Positions 46,345-59,311 are shown, counted from the first letter of the stretch. The stretch is DNA of 64,000 nt from Stercorarius parasiticus (GCA_013396915.1 VWZL01000632.1:124001-188000), one strand, 5' to 3'. Numbers and translations are program-made. Notes: a model not told the origin generated them from the sequence alone.

Positions 46345-46425
46345 TGGCTCACTGGTTAGGTGTGGAGACCCTCTGGATCTGGCCCCGGCAGACAGACCCT
46401 GAGCTGACGTGGCCCGGTAGAGCTC
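46345..46425 (+). mobile_element. Possible tRNA-like SINE head
   Basis: CATGGCTCACTGGTTAGGTG followed by CCTCTGGATCTGGCCCCGG and CAGACAGACCCTGAGCTGACGT parallels 'ggcctagtggttagagc ... cctgggttctattcccgg ... ctctgccactgacctgctgtg'. The spacing between the boxes is shorter than in a working tRNA or SINE promoter. It may be a deleted copy, or chance. Confidence 0.3.
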
Positions 46426-47471
46426 TGCTACATTCAGTGGCACTTGCAACAGTTTATGAAGTGTGAGTTGCTGTTCGTTTTTAATATCCTGCACTCTGGT
46501 GACCACCCTGACTGGCCAAATTCCTTTTTCTGAGGGCGCTTTTCCTAGCTGTTAAATGTTGAATTATCCAGATTAAAAAATCTGCCAGTAAGGCTTTGGT
46601 TTGCTTCCTGCATGGCTGTCGGTAGTTAATGAGCAATGGTACGCGGCTGCGCCATCCTCTGGGGCTTAATGTTCCCATCATGTTAGCAGTTAGTTATATC
46701 ACAGAGGCCCACTGAATGCAGACTATTCCCTCTTGAAAAATTGCTTTCTCCTCTAAAGTAGAGGATCTGTGTGGTAAGAGAGGCATCTTGTAATGCTGGT
46801 TTATTTCTTCAGAAGATCCTGAATTTTGAAAGGACTCTAACACAGTTTGTCTACTTTGTTAGTGTCACGCAGGGACAGGACCTGTGTCCTGCGGACTGCC
46901 AGACACGGAGAGTCGCTGTGGACAGATTCAGTCTCGCATCAGGGAGTCCTGTGAGCAACCATTTCGCGGCTGGTATTGTGACCCATTGCTGGTGAGGCTG
47001 ACCTCTCCAGCGACGGGGCATGGAGCCCTGAACAGTGCGCTGCCTGGGGAAGCCTTTTCAAAGGTCCTCTGGAGGCATTCACTGCTAGGCTATCCTCTGT
47101 AGTCTGGCTATGTGTTAAATATAGGAACAGCAGCTAGAAGAATAGAGGCAGAAGAGGGACCCTGAGGTAACAAGAAGACAATACTGGTCATACACACTGT
47201 TTTTTACTGGTTTCAGTCAGTTTTCCCCACTTCTCCACTAAAATTCTGTTTGGAAAACAGCGCCCTTTTTTTCTTCTCCTGCTGGGCTTGTGATCACAAA
47301 TAAAAACGTAAGCATGTATGTGGCCCTCTTGAATCACATTTTCTACATAGCTGTATTGAATTGGGATCTTCCAAACATGGCAAGGTCTTTTCAGAAATCT
47401 CTTTTTCCCCTAATGTTTCCTGTCTGACTGCTGCAGGCATTGAAAGAGTAAGTGTTTAAATAATGGAGAGA

Positions 47472-47493
47472 AATGCCAATGCCAATGCCAATT
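47472..47493. repeat. AATGCC hexamer, three copies plus partial
   Basis: AATGCC occurs three times in tandem and continues with AAT. A very short hexanucleotide tandem repeat. Confidence 0.95.
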
Positions 47494-47695
47494 CCTGGAG
47501 GCCACAGGTTAAAAAGAGAAGGTTTCTGGCAGATAATTGAAATCTTAGTGGGATTTTTCCGGTGTGCTGTTTCGCCGTTTGTTCTTTCTTCACTAATATT
47601 TAACAGGCCTTTATTGATTAGTGGCAGATTTGCACTGTAAATGGAAACTGAAGGTTACTTTTTTGTATCATAATCAATGTCTATTTATATTTCTC

Positions 47696-47707
47696 ATATA
47701 TATATAT
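47696..47707. repeat. (AT)6 microsatellite
   Basis: Six perfect AT units flanked on both sides by CTC. Confidence 0.95.
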
Positions 47708-50700
47708 CTCATACATATTTCACAAATCAGTGCTTGGAGAAATCAGTTGTAAAGGCAAAATGGTATTAGTAATTTTTTAAATAATAAATCTCAATATCCG
47801 AGTAAATTCTCCACCGAGATATGCAGAAAGTCTCCATTACTGCTGCATTACCAGCATGTCTGAATCTGGCGATGAACTCAGCTTCACAAGTGTTGTAAGT
47901 TCCCCCTGAATCAGCAGTCAGGTCAGCCATCTCTTCCCTGCTAAAGTGGGAGTACTTCAAATCTTACCTGTGGTTGTCTTGTTCTGATTTAGCTGGCAGT
48001 TGCAGATCTCTTTTGGCTTGGGTTTTTCAGATTCCCATCTGCAGGGAGCACCGTAAGGTCCCACGTGTCTGCCTGCTGCCCTGTCGCAGTCCCATGTGGG
48101 GCTGGTCCCCGCTGGGGTTTGGGCCGTCTGTGCGTTGAAAAGCTCATTTCCCAGCCGTGCGTGCATGTCCTGGATTCAGGTAAAACAGAACCAATTTTCT
48201 GTTTTGTAATTTTATTTTTTAGCTGGGCCTCTTCTAACTGACTAAACTCCGATTTTTGCTTGTGAGCCAAGATTTTTAGTCAAAGGGGGAGGATTTATGA
48301 AGCTGGTATAAATTTGTCAATATGTAAAACTTCTCCACACTTCATTTCTTATCATCCAACTCATTCCCATAAATAACTGTTAATTTGCAATTTTCAACAT
48401 ATTTCCCTCCTCCTCTTTTTTTTCCTGCTGTTGCCAGAGCTTCTTTTGTCCATCTGAACTTTGGCAGCGAAGCCCATTTCCATACTCCGTGATACTCTTA
48501 ATCCTATAACTGTGTGAAAGCGTGTCATATCCATGCCGCAAAGGGTGGCAGACACTGCCACTCTGGTCCTTAGTGCTGACTGAATTTGCAAGCCAATTCT
48601 ACAGTGCACTTAGAACCACATCTGTGTCATTCTCTCTGTGACCGGGATGCTGTTACCAATGGGATTGGAGGGCTACAGGTGCACTTTCTTCAGTACAAGT
48701 TTGTACCACTGCTTCTCTTGGGTTTGGCAGAATTTTATACACTAGTGCTGGTAACTCGATCAAACAAATGTGAAATCTCACTGAAATGTGGGGTCAGGTT
48801 TGTCTGGCAAAATTTGTTTTCCCTTTGCACTCCAATCTTGTTAGTCATAACCTCCTGCTCCAGCTTTCCCATAACTCTGCCTGAAACTGATTTCAGCTAT
48901 AGTTAAACAGATTACCTCACTTGTTGGTTTAGTCCTTCTACAAGACTGACATGCTTCTGAAGTTTTCACCTGTAACTGAAAATTTATTGACAGCTAACAC
49001 CTCGCCCATCGCTTTTGGTGTTCCTTGGTATGAATTTTCTCGATCTACTGATCCAAAAATATTTCTCTCCATTTAAAATTGTTTAATATTGTTTCTGCTT
49101 GGTTGCAAATTGACTGGAAGTATTTCATCATTATCAGTCAGCTTGTTCTTGATTTTCCTTGATGCTGGGAAATTAGCTCATTGGCAACAGAAATGTAAGC
49201 ACTATTGATTAGGACTTTCTCTGATTTCCTATAATTCAGTCATGACTCCTGCTTATGAAGCAATGACAGGTGGTACAGGGGGAAATGAACCATTCACCCA
49301 TGTGGTGTACCTGGGAAATCTCTAGATTCAGTACTGCTTATACCCATATCACTATAATAAGGTCAATAACAGGCTATGCTCACGTTGTATTAGAAAGCTG
49401 CCATCTAAAGCTTTAGAAAAATACACTTATATTTCACTAATGCTGGTCTTTGAATTCTCTGATTCATTTCATTATAGACAGGCACAGAAGGAGTAGTTTC
49501 TTCTTTTGGCCTGTCTGACAGACTTTAACAGTACCGTGCTTGGACCATGTACATCAGCATTATTCAACATTAATAACTCATCTTTTGAGGCCCACTTGAA
49601 ATGGTTCTGAGGTGTTTGTGCTTTAGAGCAACATCACTACTACTAGGAACAACTGGTAACACTAAAAATAAGCAATATGGTACCACAGGAGGTGATGTTT
49701 CCCAGCTGATACTCTTCGGCTCTTCATTTTGCCCGTCATCTCCCAATGTCTTTTTCCCAGACTCTCCCTCAGCCTTTCTTATGCACACTCCTTCTGTTTT
49801 TCCTAATCCTCCAGGATTTCTAATCCTCTAGGTAGGTCGGTGCTGGGCACTGTGGGATGGGCTGACAGTGCTCACCTCTGCCAGGAGCACTTGCTGCCTG
49901 GGTCCGTGTGAGCCCCCTAAACTCTTGGGAAATTCCACACTGCACCTCCCAGCAGCCCAGGGCAGCAGGTGGGCTGCAGTGGGCACCATGGACACTTAAC
50001 GCAGGGCATCAAATGACGTTTGCAAGCGGGAAATGTAAAACATGTTGGTGTTCATTCCTTAGCTATAAATAACAACGAATTCCTTCAAAAACTGTCTATA
50101 TCCTCTCTTTCATTGTTCTTTATTTCCGCTGCAAATAACTTGCAACAATAAAAATGAAGGGATGCCAAATTTGCGTGGCTCTTCAAAGTAAATTCTTTCC
50201 TTGAAATGAAGTTCAGTTGAAAAGCATGACTCTCCTCCCCAGCGTTCGCGCAGGCCAGATGGACCAGTGCTGTCCTTTGGTGTGAAGCCGTCCTTAGGGT
50301 ACTTTGTTCCTCTTGCCTCCTGAGTCTGAAAGAAAGAGATCAGAAACGTTATGTCTCCCTCCTGTCTTGCAGAAATTTTCTCTGATATCTCCTCTGGGTG
50401 GAGTCACTTAAGGCCATATGCATAATGATCTATTTGCTGGCGTTGGCTAATATCTTACTCTCCGGAGCCATTCAGTCAGTGCTGACTTTCGTTGCAGTTC
50501 TGTCCTCAGGTTCCTCAGGGTTTTCTTTCTTTCTCACTAACAAGCGTTCATTATTTCTCCCTTAAACTCCACAGTATCCCATGGTGGATTTTTGCATCTT
50601 TTAATTTCCCAGGAGGGATATGAAGGGTCTACAAGTAAAATGCTTTGCTTGCTCTTATCCGGGAGATTACAGAGGGGAATCGGATAAAAGCAAGGGTTGA

Positions 50701-51420
50701 ATACTCAATGCTTTGCCATTGTCAGCAGCAATGCACTTTTGGTAGAAAATAGAATTATCCTTATGCAGTAGGGTTTTAAAAACTTTTCCCAGGCATAAAA
50801 AATGGAGGAATCAAATTCTTTGGACATTACTCTCTGCTGCCCTGAAGTTCGTTTTCATTGCACTGGAGATGGAAAAAGGAAATGGAGTGCCTGGATACCC
50901 CAACTCCCATAAAATACTCAACAAAGAGAGGCTGTCCTTACCACATACCTGTTTCCCCAACATTGTTCAGACTTTATGTGGACGCTGGGTATCCTAAAGC
51001 CCACCAGCAGAAGCTGCAGGGCTGTTGTCGTTTGTACAGAAGATCAATCTTTGTCATCAATATGTAGAGTTCAAAAATTTCTGCGAGTCCTTTGGTATCT
51101 GAACTTCTATGCTTGAGCTGGTGTCCCTTGCCTGCCACAATGAGAAAAAAAATGATGTCCTTGTAAGAGTGAGAAAGAACTGCAGGTCAGGCCCTTCATT
51201 AACCTGTAGCCGACGTGCCAGAAGAAGTATGATACTGAGGAGAGATTTCCAGGCAGACCAAGGGTCTCATGAGGTGCTGTGAACCTCTCAGCCCCCTGGC
51301 AGATTGCAGCCAAACTCTACGTAAGTGTTTAAACTTCAAGCAGCCACTGAGCTCTGCCTGAAAGGAGCTGAACAGAAAGCAGCATCAGTAGCAGTGAGGT
51401 GGGCAGGCACCTTGCAGGGG

Positions 51421-51580
51421 GCTCACGCTGTTCGGCCACAGCACCGGCTGCAAGCTGTGAGCTGGGAGGGGGATGCAGAGGACACGGCTGCCCGTCAGCT
51501 GCATGATGAACAGGCGGTGGCAGCCTGCCCGGTGATGGGGCTTGTTTGGTCCGCTGCGCTGCTCGGATGCTGCGTGGTAG
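51421..51580. other. Small CpG-rich patch
   Basis: By hand count, the 160 bp hold 42 C, 58 G and 10 CpG, giving 62.5% GC and an observed/expected CpG of about 0.66. That passes the classical composition thresholds but is shorter than the usual 200-bp minimum. Both strands are open here (plus 51325-51657, minus 51329-51595), a side effect of the high GC. It might mark a small promoter or an orphan CpG island. No exon with supporting signals is visible. Confidence 0.45.
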
Positions 51581-53268
51581 GAAGCTGGGATTCACATTGG
51601 CATCTCAGTTCCTTTGGCCTTTTCAAAATTGATCATCGTGAACATCCACCATGCTAATTGTTTTTGAGAAGTTGCAGTGAGCAACCTTATAAGACGGTTG
51701 GACTGTGTTCACAATTAAGAAGGACTGCCTAAAGGATAAAAACGTCTTTTTCTTTTTCCACAACACTGATTGAACTCTGATAAAACACATTTTTCCTTGT
51801 TTCTCTTGATGTACCCTTATGCTGCAAGATGAATAAATTACACAGTGGGAAGTAAATGAGAAGATTTCATACTGATAACCATGTGTGTGCTTTAGTTTTC
51901 CCTGTTGTTTTGCTTCACCATATTCCCTGCTCTAAAATGAACGTGTACAGTTGTACACCTCTGCTCTCTCACAGTATAAAACAGCCCTTCTTTTCCAGAT
52001 GAAGTTTTCTCGCCACATAAAGTTGATCTTCATTCTTCTTTTTGGAAATGCCCTGAGAAATGCAGAATTGTGCTAAGAGATCTACAGGTGGTAAATGAAA
52101 TAACGTTAAATGTCTGTCTCTGCTTGTCTTAAGTCCCTATACTTGTACCTGTAGCTGGAAAAGTTGCAGCTTAACTTCATAATCTCACTGCCAGCCCTTC
52201 TACTTACTTTAACACTTTCTCTTGTTAAATGTTATTGATTTCAGGTTGCATCTCACAATGACCATTACGCCAGGGGCTGAACTGGGTGACTAGAAACCAA
52301 CTCCGTGCTCTTGCTGGTAACAAGAATGTGCAGGTCAGGTTGCTTAAATTGCCAGTGGGATTTTGCACATACTCCTCATGAGCCATGGGGCAGCCAGATC
52401 ATCCACAGTAATGGACTAACTCCTGCTGCCACCATATCGCCACAGCTGAGCTTTGCCATTTGTTTCCAGTTGGGGAGGGAAGGAAAAACCAGACCAGCTT
52501 TGAAGACCCAAAAGGAGGTATGTATTGCCATTTGAGAGACAAGCGTATTAGTAAAGGACATGGTTTTAGGCTCCATGGCATTTTGAATCTATTTCTGCTC
52601 GTGTTAGGTGGGGAGGGAAGACTCAGATTCAACCTCTGCCCTAACACTCATGCCAAGGAGTCTGGTGATCCTGGTCCTGTTTCCAGGCTGCTGATAAGTT
52701 TATCTGCTGCCGTTGTAAGGTCCTGTTATCCCTCTGTGCTGGTGTACAGAGCACAACCTTGTGTCTTCAGCAGTAAAGTGGGAATAATGACTACAAGAGT
52801 ATGGCAAGGCTTCAATCCCTCATTTTTGCAAATGGCTTTGATTATTTCTCAAGGAAAACAATGACATAAAGCCATGCACTATTAATAGTTTAAACATGCA
52901 CTCGCCTTATAACCCAATTAATAAGCAAGTGTTTTAGCTTAATTACTCTATACTGCATGTTAGACGAGTAAATGCCTTACTGAGAGTTTAATCAGGATTC
53001 CCCCACAACAACGCTCTGTGAGCGTAGTTAATTGCACAAAAATTTAAAATTTGCAAAAATTTGGGATTAAAAGGCAGAACTGTCAGTCATGTCTCTGAGG
53101 ACTGCCTTATTTCTGTAAACCTGGCTTGAAAGATTTCAACAGCTTCGTTTCTTACTTAGCTTGACTGGTGAACATAATGATCACTTTGATTTTTTTTTGT
53201 CTTATGCTTGATTTTCTAAACTCCCAGAGAGTTCCAGGAAAGCAAGTTTCTTTAAAACAATGTGCCTC

Positions 53269-53283
53269 AATAATAATAATAAT
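53269..53283. repeat. (AAT)5 microsatellite
   Basis: Five perfect AAT units in AT-rich context. Confidence 0.95.
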
Positions 53284-53613
53284 TTATAATTTGAAAGTGT
53301 AGAAAGCTTGTGGTTCTGAAGCAGAACTGGTTTTCTTTTCAGTATTCTCTCACAGTCAAACAATGACACATAAAAAATGAATCCATACAGTTTCAGTTGT
53401 TCCTGTGGGACTGGGATTTTAACTAAAGGAAAAATGTTTCTGTAATACCTGCTCAATCATAACACGGTTCAATGACTCGCTTATGATCAGGTTAACTATC
53501 CTTGTGCTTCCTAATCTCTTCCAAGGATAGTCTTCTGTGAAAGTCAGCCCTGCACTGAAAGCTGGTGGCTTTCTCTCTCCTGGGAGGAGGTGCCAGACTC
53601 TGACAGCCACTAC

Positions 53614-53639
53614 CTGCCAGCTGCCAGCCAGCTGCCAGA
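53614..53639. repeat. CTGCCAG/CCAGCTG repeat cluster
   Basis: GCCAGCTGCCAG-type units repeat with slight irregularity, giving two overlapping palindromic CAGCTG sites. Small and probably incidental. Confidence 0.7.
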
Positions 53640-53672
53640 GGCACAGCATCCCGTACAGTATTACCTACAGAA

Positions 53673-53719
53673 ATGTACATACATGTGCATGGGCACATAC
53701 GTATGCATATATGTATACA
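53673..53719. other. 47-bp alternating purine-pyrimidine tract
   Basis: 53673-53691 and 53693-53719 each alternate purine-pyrimidine without error and are separated by one extra G at 53692. Steps are mostly CA/TG and TA, with one ACGT and a TGCATATATG palindrome-rich part. The composition favours Z-DNA or unpaired DNA under supercoiling, and reads as a degraded (CA)n/(TA)n microsatellite. Structure in vivo is inference. Confidence 0.75.
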
Positions 53720-56700
53720 GCACAGGATTCTGTTTGTAAGGCTTCTTCTCTGAGGCTGTTGCCCTTTGAGAGAAATTCATGTCTCTTAGTTTGGTTGCAG
53801 GCATTTGAACTGGTGTGACCAGAGCAGAGTGATGCTGTGGGTGGTGTCGCTGCATGGGCATCGCTGCGTGAGCATCGCTTTGCTTTCTCCATGCCTCCAG
53901 CATGCCTCTGACATGAGATGCTTGTCAGGCAGTGAAGGTGCAATGGTCTGGAAGATCTCTGCAATCACAAGTGTGATATGGATGTAGGTTCCTTTTCACC
54001 AGTGTTTGACATTAAATGGATAAGGCAGTGTGAGAATATAATAAAAAATCTTATTGCTATACTAAATGACATTTCTTCCTTGAAAGTGACCATCTGTTTT
54101 ATTTATTTTCTTGTTACAAAATAAATTTATTCTAAGTGATCTCTTTTTTATTGATGCAATACGAAAAGACAGGAGTATGTCTATAAGGTACCAGGTATTG
54201 GATATCATTGATTGATTCTCTGTCAGCAGTTTTGTGGTGTAAATGTACAGTAATTCTGAAAAAGTGGCTCAGGATTGCTGTGAGAGAAATTGTGGTCAGA
54301 ATCAAAAAACTTTATCTAACTCTTTTGAAAAAGATGAATGGGTAGTTCCTCCTCTGCTGTGAATCAGACACTTCAGGACTGAACATCATACAGCTCAGCC
54401 ACTGTGGAGAGCTGGGGTGGGGTGGAAGTGTTTCTTTCACTGCGATATAGCTTTGTTAATTTTATTTATAGCCTTGGTCATAAAACAATGATAAAGAAGG
54501 AATCCACTGAAACGTGGTTAGGGAAATGAATTCTGTTAGAAGCCAACTTTAGAATTGCAGTTGTAATGCGAGAAGCTGTTTCAGGCCTTTCCAAAAGGAT
54601 TAGCAAAACATATTCAGAAAGCGAGATGTCTTTGGAAGTCCATATTGAATGACAATCAGCAAATGGTGGACTAACAAAAACGATTCTCAGCAGAGTGTTT
54701 AGAGAGGCTCACCGTAGCCAATGAAGGGTAATCTCCTTGCTGTCTCTGATTGTCGGTGGGGAACGGGTGAGTCAGAGGGGCTGAGGATCCTGCTCCAAAT
54801 CGTCCTCTGGATAATGCGTTTGTCTCTGGAGGCAACGAGAAGAGGAGCCTGGAGAAGGAGCTGGGTCCCAGCTCAGCACAGCTAAGGCCCATGGCTCAGG
54901 GACACACAGACCTGCGGTGAGCACCATAACTGTATATTAACAATTACACTGACAGACAATCAGGTTCTGGTGGCTAGGAATTTCCACTGATTAATTTGCT
55001 AGCGTAGGTTTAAAAAATATGTCTTAAAAAATTCAGGCAACGTCCTCATATTTGCCAGACCACAGCGTCATTAAAATGTTAAACTGGGAGGTTGGTGAGA
55101 ATTTTCCAGTTCTCTGTGGAAATGTTTCATCCAGCAGACAGCTGTGAAAAGCTGGAACTTTAAGGGCAGTGGTGTACTTCCGCTAAAGAAATACTACCAC
55201 TTCTGAACTGGTATAACTGGTAAAAGAGGAGGGGCCAAGGAAATGGAAGGTCTTTGAATCTGGTTTGAGATGTTTCTGGTCTTTTAACCTGGGTCATTTA
55301 GCACTCATCTTAAATACAGAAACAACACTACAAGGATGTTTGATTTGCAAGAGAACAGTTTCATATATTCCAAAACAATTACTTGTGAGGCCTCCCACAG
55401 AGAAACAACAATATCTCTGTTACTTCATTGCTGGGGATTGCACTTGGAATAATAACCTCAAAATGAGAATCAGAAGCAGCCCAGATTCTGGGTTTCTCCT
55501 TGCAGGGAGTGCTCAGGAGGTGGCTTTTAAATGCATGGGTAGAGAAATGCTGCAGCATTACACTTTATTTCCCACCTTTGTTTTACAAGCTCACTAAAAG
55601 AGTTGTTCCACGGCAAATTTTTAAAGGCTTTCTGTTGTGTGCATTATTACAAATTTGCTGCTTACATCAGTATTGTGCTATGAAATTAAGAGAGGAAGAT
55701 GTATATGGTCCACAAACCTGTACTGGGCTTTAACAATGCATCAGGAACTAGTCCTATCAGGCAGAATGCCCAGCCTTATAGCTGATGATGGAAATGCCTC
55801 AAGCCATCTCAATTGTATAACCGGAAGTCTGACCATCATCGTCCTTTGCCTGGACAGTCATACTCCACCTCTCTCCTGCCTTAATAGGTGTCTGAAAATC
55901 CTGTCATTTGTCATGGCTGACATTGGCCATACAATGATGTGGTGTACCCACAAGAAAACCAGCACCTGAACTCACACCTCTTCCCCTCTGACAAAGCACA
56001 TGCTTGTGTTTCAAAGGACTATGCCATAGTACTGATGGATCATACCTTCCCCAAAGGCTGAAGATTAATCAGATATTGAATGCAAAGGCTGAACGCTGAG
56101 AGCCGCAGAGCTTTTCTGACTCCAGATGACTTCATGAGAAGCTGGAAAGATGTGGCAGCTCCCAGGAAAAGACCCAGGCATTTCACAATTAGATTTGCAA
56201 TACAGGTGTATTTGGCCAACTGAAGTAGCTTGGTGGGGTGTGCCCTGGCTCCCTTCTGCCCTGCAGAGGGACTCTGAGGTCCAAGGGAGAGGGATCACAA
56301 GCATGTCTCTTTCTAGCATAGAGATAGAACATAACTGGGGAGACCACATGGACCCAGCCAGGGAAGTGCTTGTTCATTCCACACAGTATATATAGACTTT
56401 GGCCCTGAAAACCCTCTGAATTATATTATTTACCTTTATGCTCATGATAAGTTATACATAGGCTACACCCTGATGTGGCTTGTGTAAACATACTACCATT
56501 CGTTCATTAGTCCAGCCGACATGCCTAGCTACAACCAAAATAGAGGTGCCCCCATTGTAACTTAGGTAAAACCAGGAGTAGTCAAGACTAACAAAAAAGA
56601 CATATGGTGTAAAGTTTAATGTTGTTGTAGAAGACTACGTTGTAGATATGTTTTAAGGAAGGTTATCTACCATCTTATGAGCACTGCTGTCAGTTGCAGT

Positions 56701-57603
56701 TAAAGCAGCTGGTAACTTAAACTCAGTTCTGCCCCTAGGGATTGGGGAGTTCTCGAAGTTTTCAGCATCTGATTCACATTTTGGTAAAGCATCTGTTTTT
56801 GGATACATCTCTTCTCACTTGAAATGATGTGGACCAAGTCTTTTCCCCTCATTATTGGGAGAACTCTCTCCTCAGCTCTAACTGCTCTTTCATAATTTCC
56901 TGGTAGCTCTGGGGGCTGCCAGTGTGGTGGGAACAATGATGGTTAGGATGGTTACGGTGTTCTTCAGAGATGGCAAAACATGCTCTCTTTAGGCAGGGAG
57001 CACTATATGGGCAGTAAGACACTACCTGCCTATTCTATTCAGTGTTCACATGCCGTGCGTGAGCGTACAGGGAGGCTCAGCAAGATCCTCGGAGGACAGA
57101 TGCTGCAGAAATTACTAGTGTGTGGAATTAGAATCAATTGGACTTTGAATCCTGCCTAATACTGCCTTGTGCCCAACAGATTGTATAAATACATGAAAAG
57201 CTTTTTGTCCGTGCATAACTGTAGTCATTAGCAAAGGGATGGACAATTATGGTAAGAACATAATAATCTCAAGTTCCAGAGATGATTGCATATGACACTA
57301 GAGAAACAGAGGATTATCCAGTATTTCTCTAGAAGAAAAGAGACCACTGAGAAATAAGTAAAAACATAAAGAGAAACCTTTGTGCAAAAATGGCTGTAAT
57401 GTTTCATGCAAGCCTAGACAACAGTAGCCCTCCTACCCATGTTTCTCATGGCTGCTGTGGGTTTCATATATCCCTAAGGCTGGCTGCACACAGTGGAACC
57501 GACGGATTTTCCCTTAGGCATACCTGTCTGCTTTGCATCATTAAAAACTCTTTTTAACATAAGAGACTAAAAGCTGTTCTGATTTTTCCTTGCAATTAAC
57601 ACT

Positions 57604-57633
57604 CTTTATAGTGCTTTATAGCACTTTATAGCA
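57604..57633. repeat. CTTTATAG(T/C)(G/A) 10-bp unit, three tandem copies
   Basis: Three consecutive 10-bp units: CTTTATAGTG, then CTTTATAGCA twice. The first junction forms a perfect hairpin, GTGCT-TTAT-AGCAC (57611-57624). AGCACTTTA at 57620-57628 is also complementary to TAAAGTGCT at 57667-57675. Confidence 0.9.
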
Positions 57634-59311
57634 GCCCAGATAGCAAGCTAGAAGTGAATGCCTCTGTAAAGTGCTTATATAAAGTACTTACACCAGCGCA
57701 GTCCTCTGTTAAGAAGGCAGACTCACAAGGAGGATTGTAAGACAGGAGGATCAGAGCAAAGAACGGTGATGAAAATGTTTCTTAATTGAATTCAGCTTCT
57801 TAGGTCACTGCAATCATCTGTCTGTTATTTATGCAAGTAGGAAATGTACTACCATACTATTTGCATATACATTTGGCCATCTTTTCTCCTAGTATAGGGA
57901 AGTCTTTCCATGCATCTCTCTCCTTTATTAAGGGCTGACATCTGCTACTTAGCCATCTAGATCCACTAAGTGGTCTCAATGCTGCTGTGAGGGAATGGCA
58001 GGGCTGGCAGGGGCTGCTGAGCATTAGGGTAAGAAGTGAAGCGGGCTCAGGATGCAGAGGTTGTGATATGGGAGTGGGTGTCACAGGACTCAAGCTAGGG
58101 AACATCTGGGCCTGGGTTAAAGGAACATTATAATTACTCAGCACAATCTAAACGAGCCATTAAAAACCAGACAGAACCAAAATAAAAGGAAAAACAGCTT
58201 TGTGGAAAAATTAAGCTTTCATACCACTAGTTTGTCTGCCAGGGTTGTGCCGGCCAGGTTATGTCAGTCATATTAGCTAACTTGAGTGGCTGTTGGGATG
58301 TGGGCAGACAAGGCAGCATGGAGCTCTCTAATTTTCTCTTGAGAAGCAAGGTTAGTGACTGCAGTGTAGGCATGCCCTTGTTTTGATTCCCAGAAGTGGG
58401 TGATGTTCACAAATACTCTGCAAAATCTGCAATCAACTTCAGTATAGAAAATGATTCCCCTTCACTAGACACTTCAGTGAAAAGCTTGCCTCCAATTTAA
58501 GCTTTCTTGCAACAGATTGTGAGCTTGCACTTCAACTCATGGACCAAAGTGGGTATTTTCCACCTGTGATGTATGGATCAGTAGAAGTCAACAGTTAAGT
58601 TTTAAGGCAAGTGAATGTTTTGTTAGCTGAAGTAGTTTTGCTTTTGTAATAGAGAGGACTACATCTTAACAGAATGAATAATAGAATGAATCTCTTGGCT
58701 TGTTACCAATCAGAACAGTAATATTTCATAATCTTTGCACTGTTTTGGGTGGTAAATGACAGCACCAGATGTACAATATTTGTGAGTCAGATTTTAGGAA
58801 AATAATTAATAATGTTAGCTGAACAATTTAAAACCTGGTGTTAAGAGATGCTCAAAAGACAACAGTACAATTCCTCACAATAGAGGCTCAAAGAACTGCA
58901 ATAGCTGTTGACAGATGAGCTCTGATCCAGTGTCTTCTTGAATATCTCTTTAACAAATCGTGGGCCCAGCAGCAAAGATTTTAGGAAGTAAACGACTATG
59001 TTAGACAGATAACATTGTCCAAGACTTTGGCTCAACTACAAGTACAGGAGCATTGCAAATAATAGCCAGAGGTCAGATTTATTCATTTTTTCATGAAGCG
59101 TGTAGCTCAGGAAATTCAGCAATGTGTAACTCATCACTTCTATTGATACACCTGACTGAATAAAACTTATGTTTAGTGTGAACTTGTTTCTTCTTCAATG
59201 CAATAAAACACACTTTATCAACCAGTTAAGACTGCTATGTATTTGCCCCATAAAATTATCCTTTTGCTGCTTCTCTTAAATGTAACATGAATATCAATTT
59301 TGTAATGTCAG

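Larger units (their letters stand above)
46426..51400. other. Non-coding stretch with simple repeats, no gene recognised
   Basis: Holds a triplicated AATGCC unit (47472-47493) and an (AT)6 microsatellite (47696-47707). The GC content rises around 46.86-47.05 kb with several CpG but no island. Open frames such as 48586-48906 (plus) and 47989-48270 (minus) show no domain I recognise. Confidence 0.45.
51581..59311. other. Non-coding stretch with structured repeats, no gene recognised
   Basis: Holds an AT-rich, element-like segment (52862-53060), (AAT)5 at 53269-53283, CTGCCAG repeats near 53614-53639, the alternating purine-pyrimidine tract at 53673-53719 and the CTTTATAG repeat cluster at 57604-57691. 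Open frames 52460-52864, 55265-55597 and 55637-55969 are domain-free. Confidence 0.45.

Noticed and set aside
52460..52864. Open frame of 134 codons on the plus strand
   Set aside because: No recognisable motif. Minus-strand frames overlap the same DNA, and splice signals are lacking.
56700..56936. Minus-strand 78-codon frame with protein-like look
   Set aside because: No family recognised, no splice borders, and length well within chance expectation.
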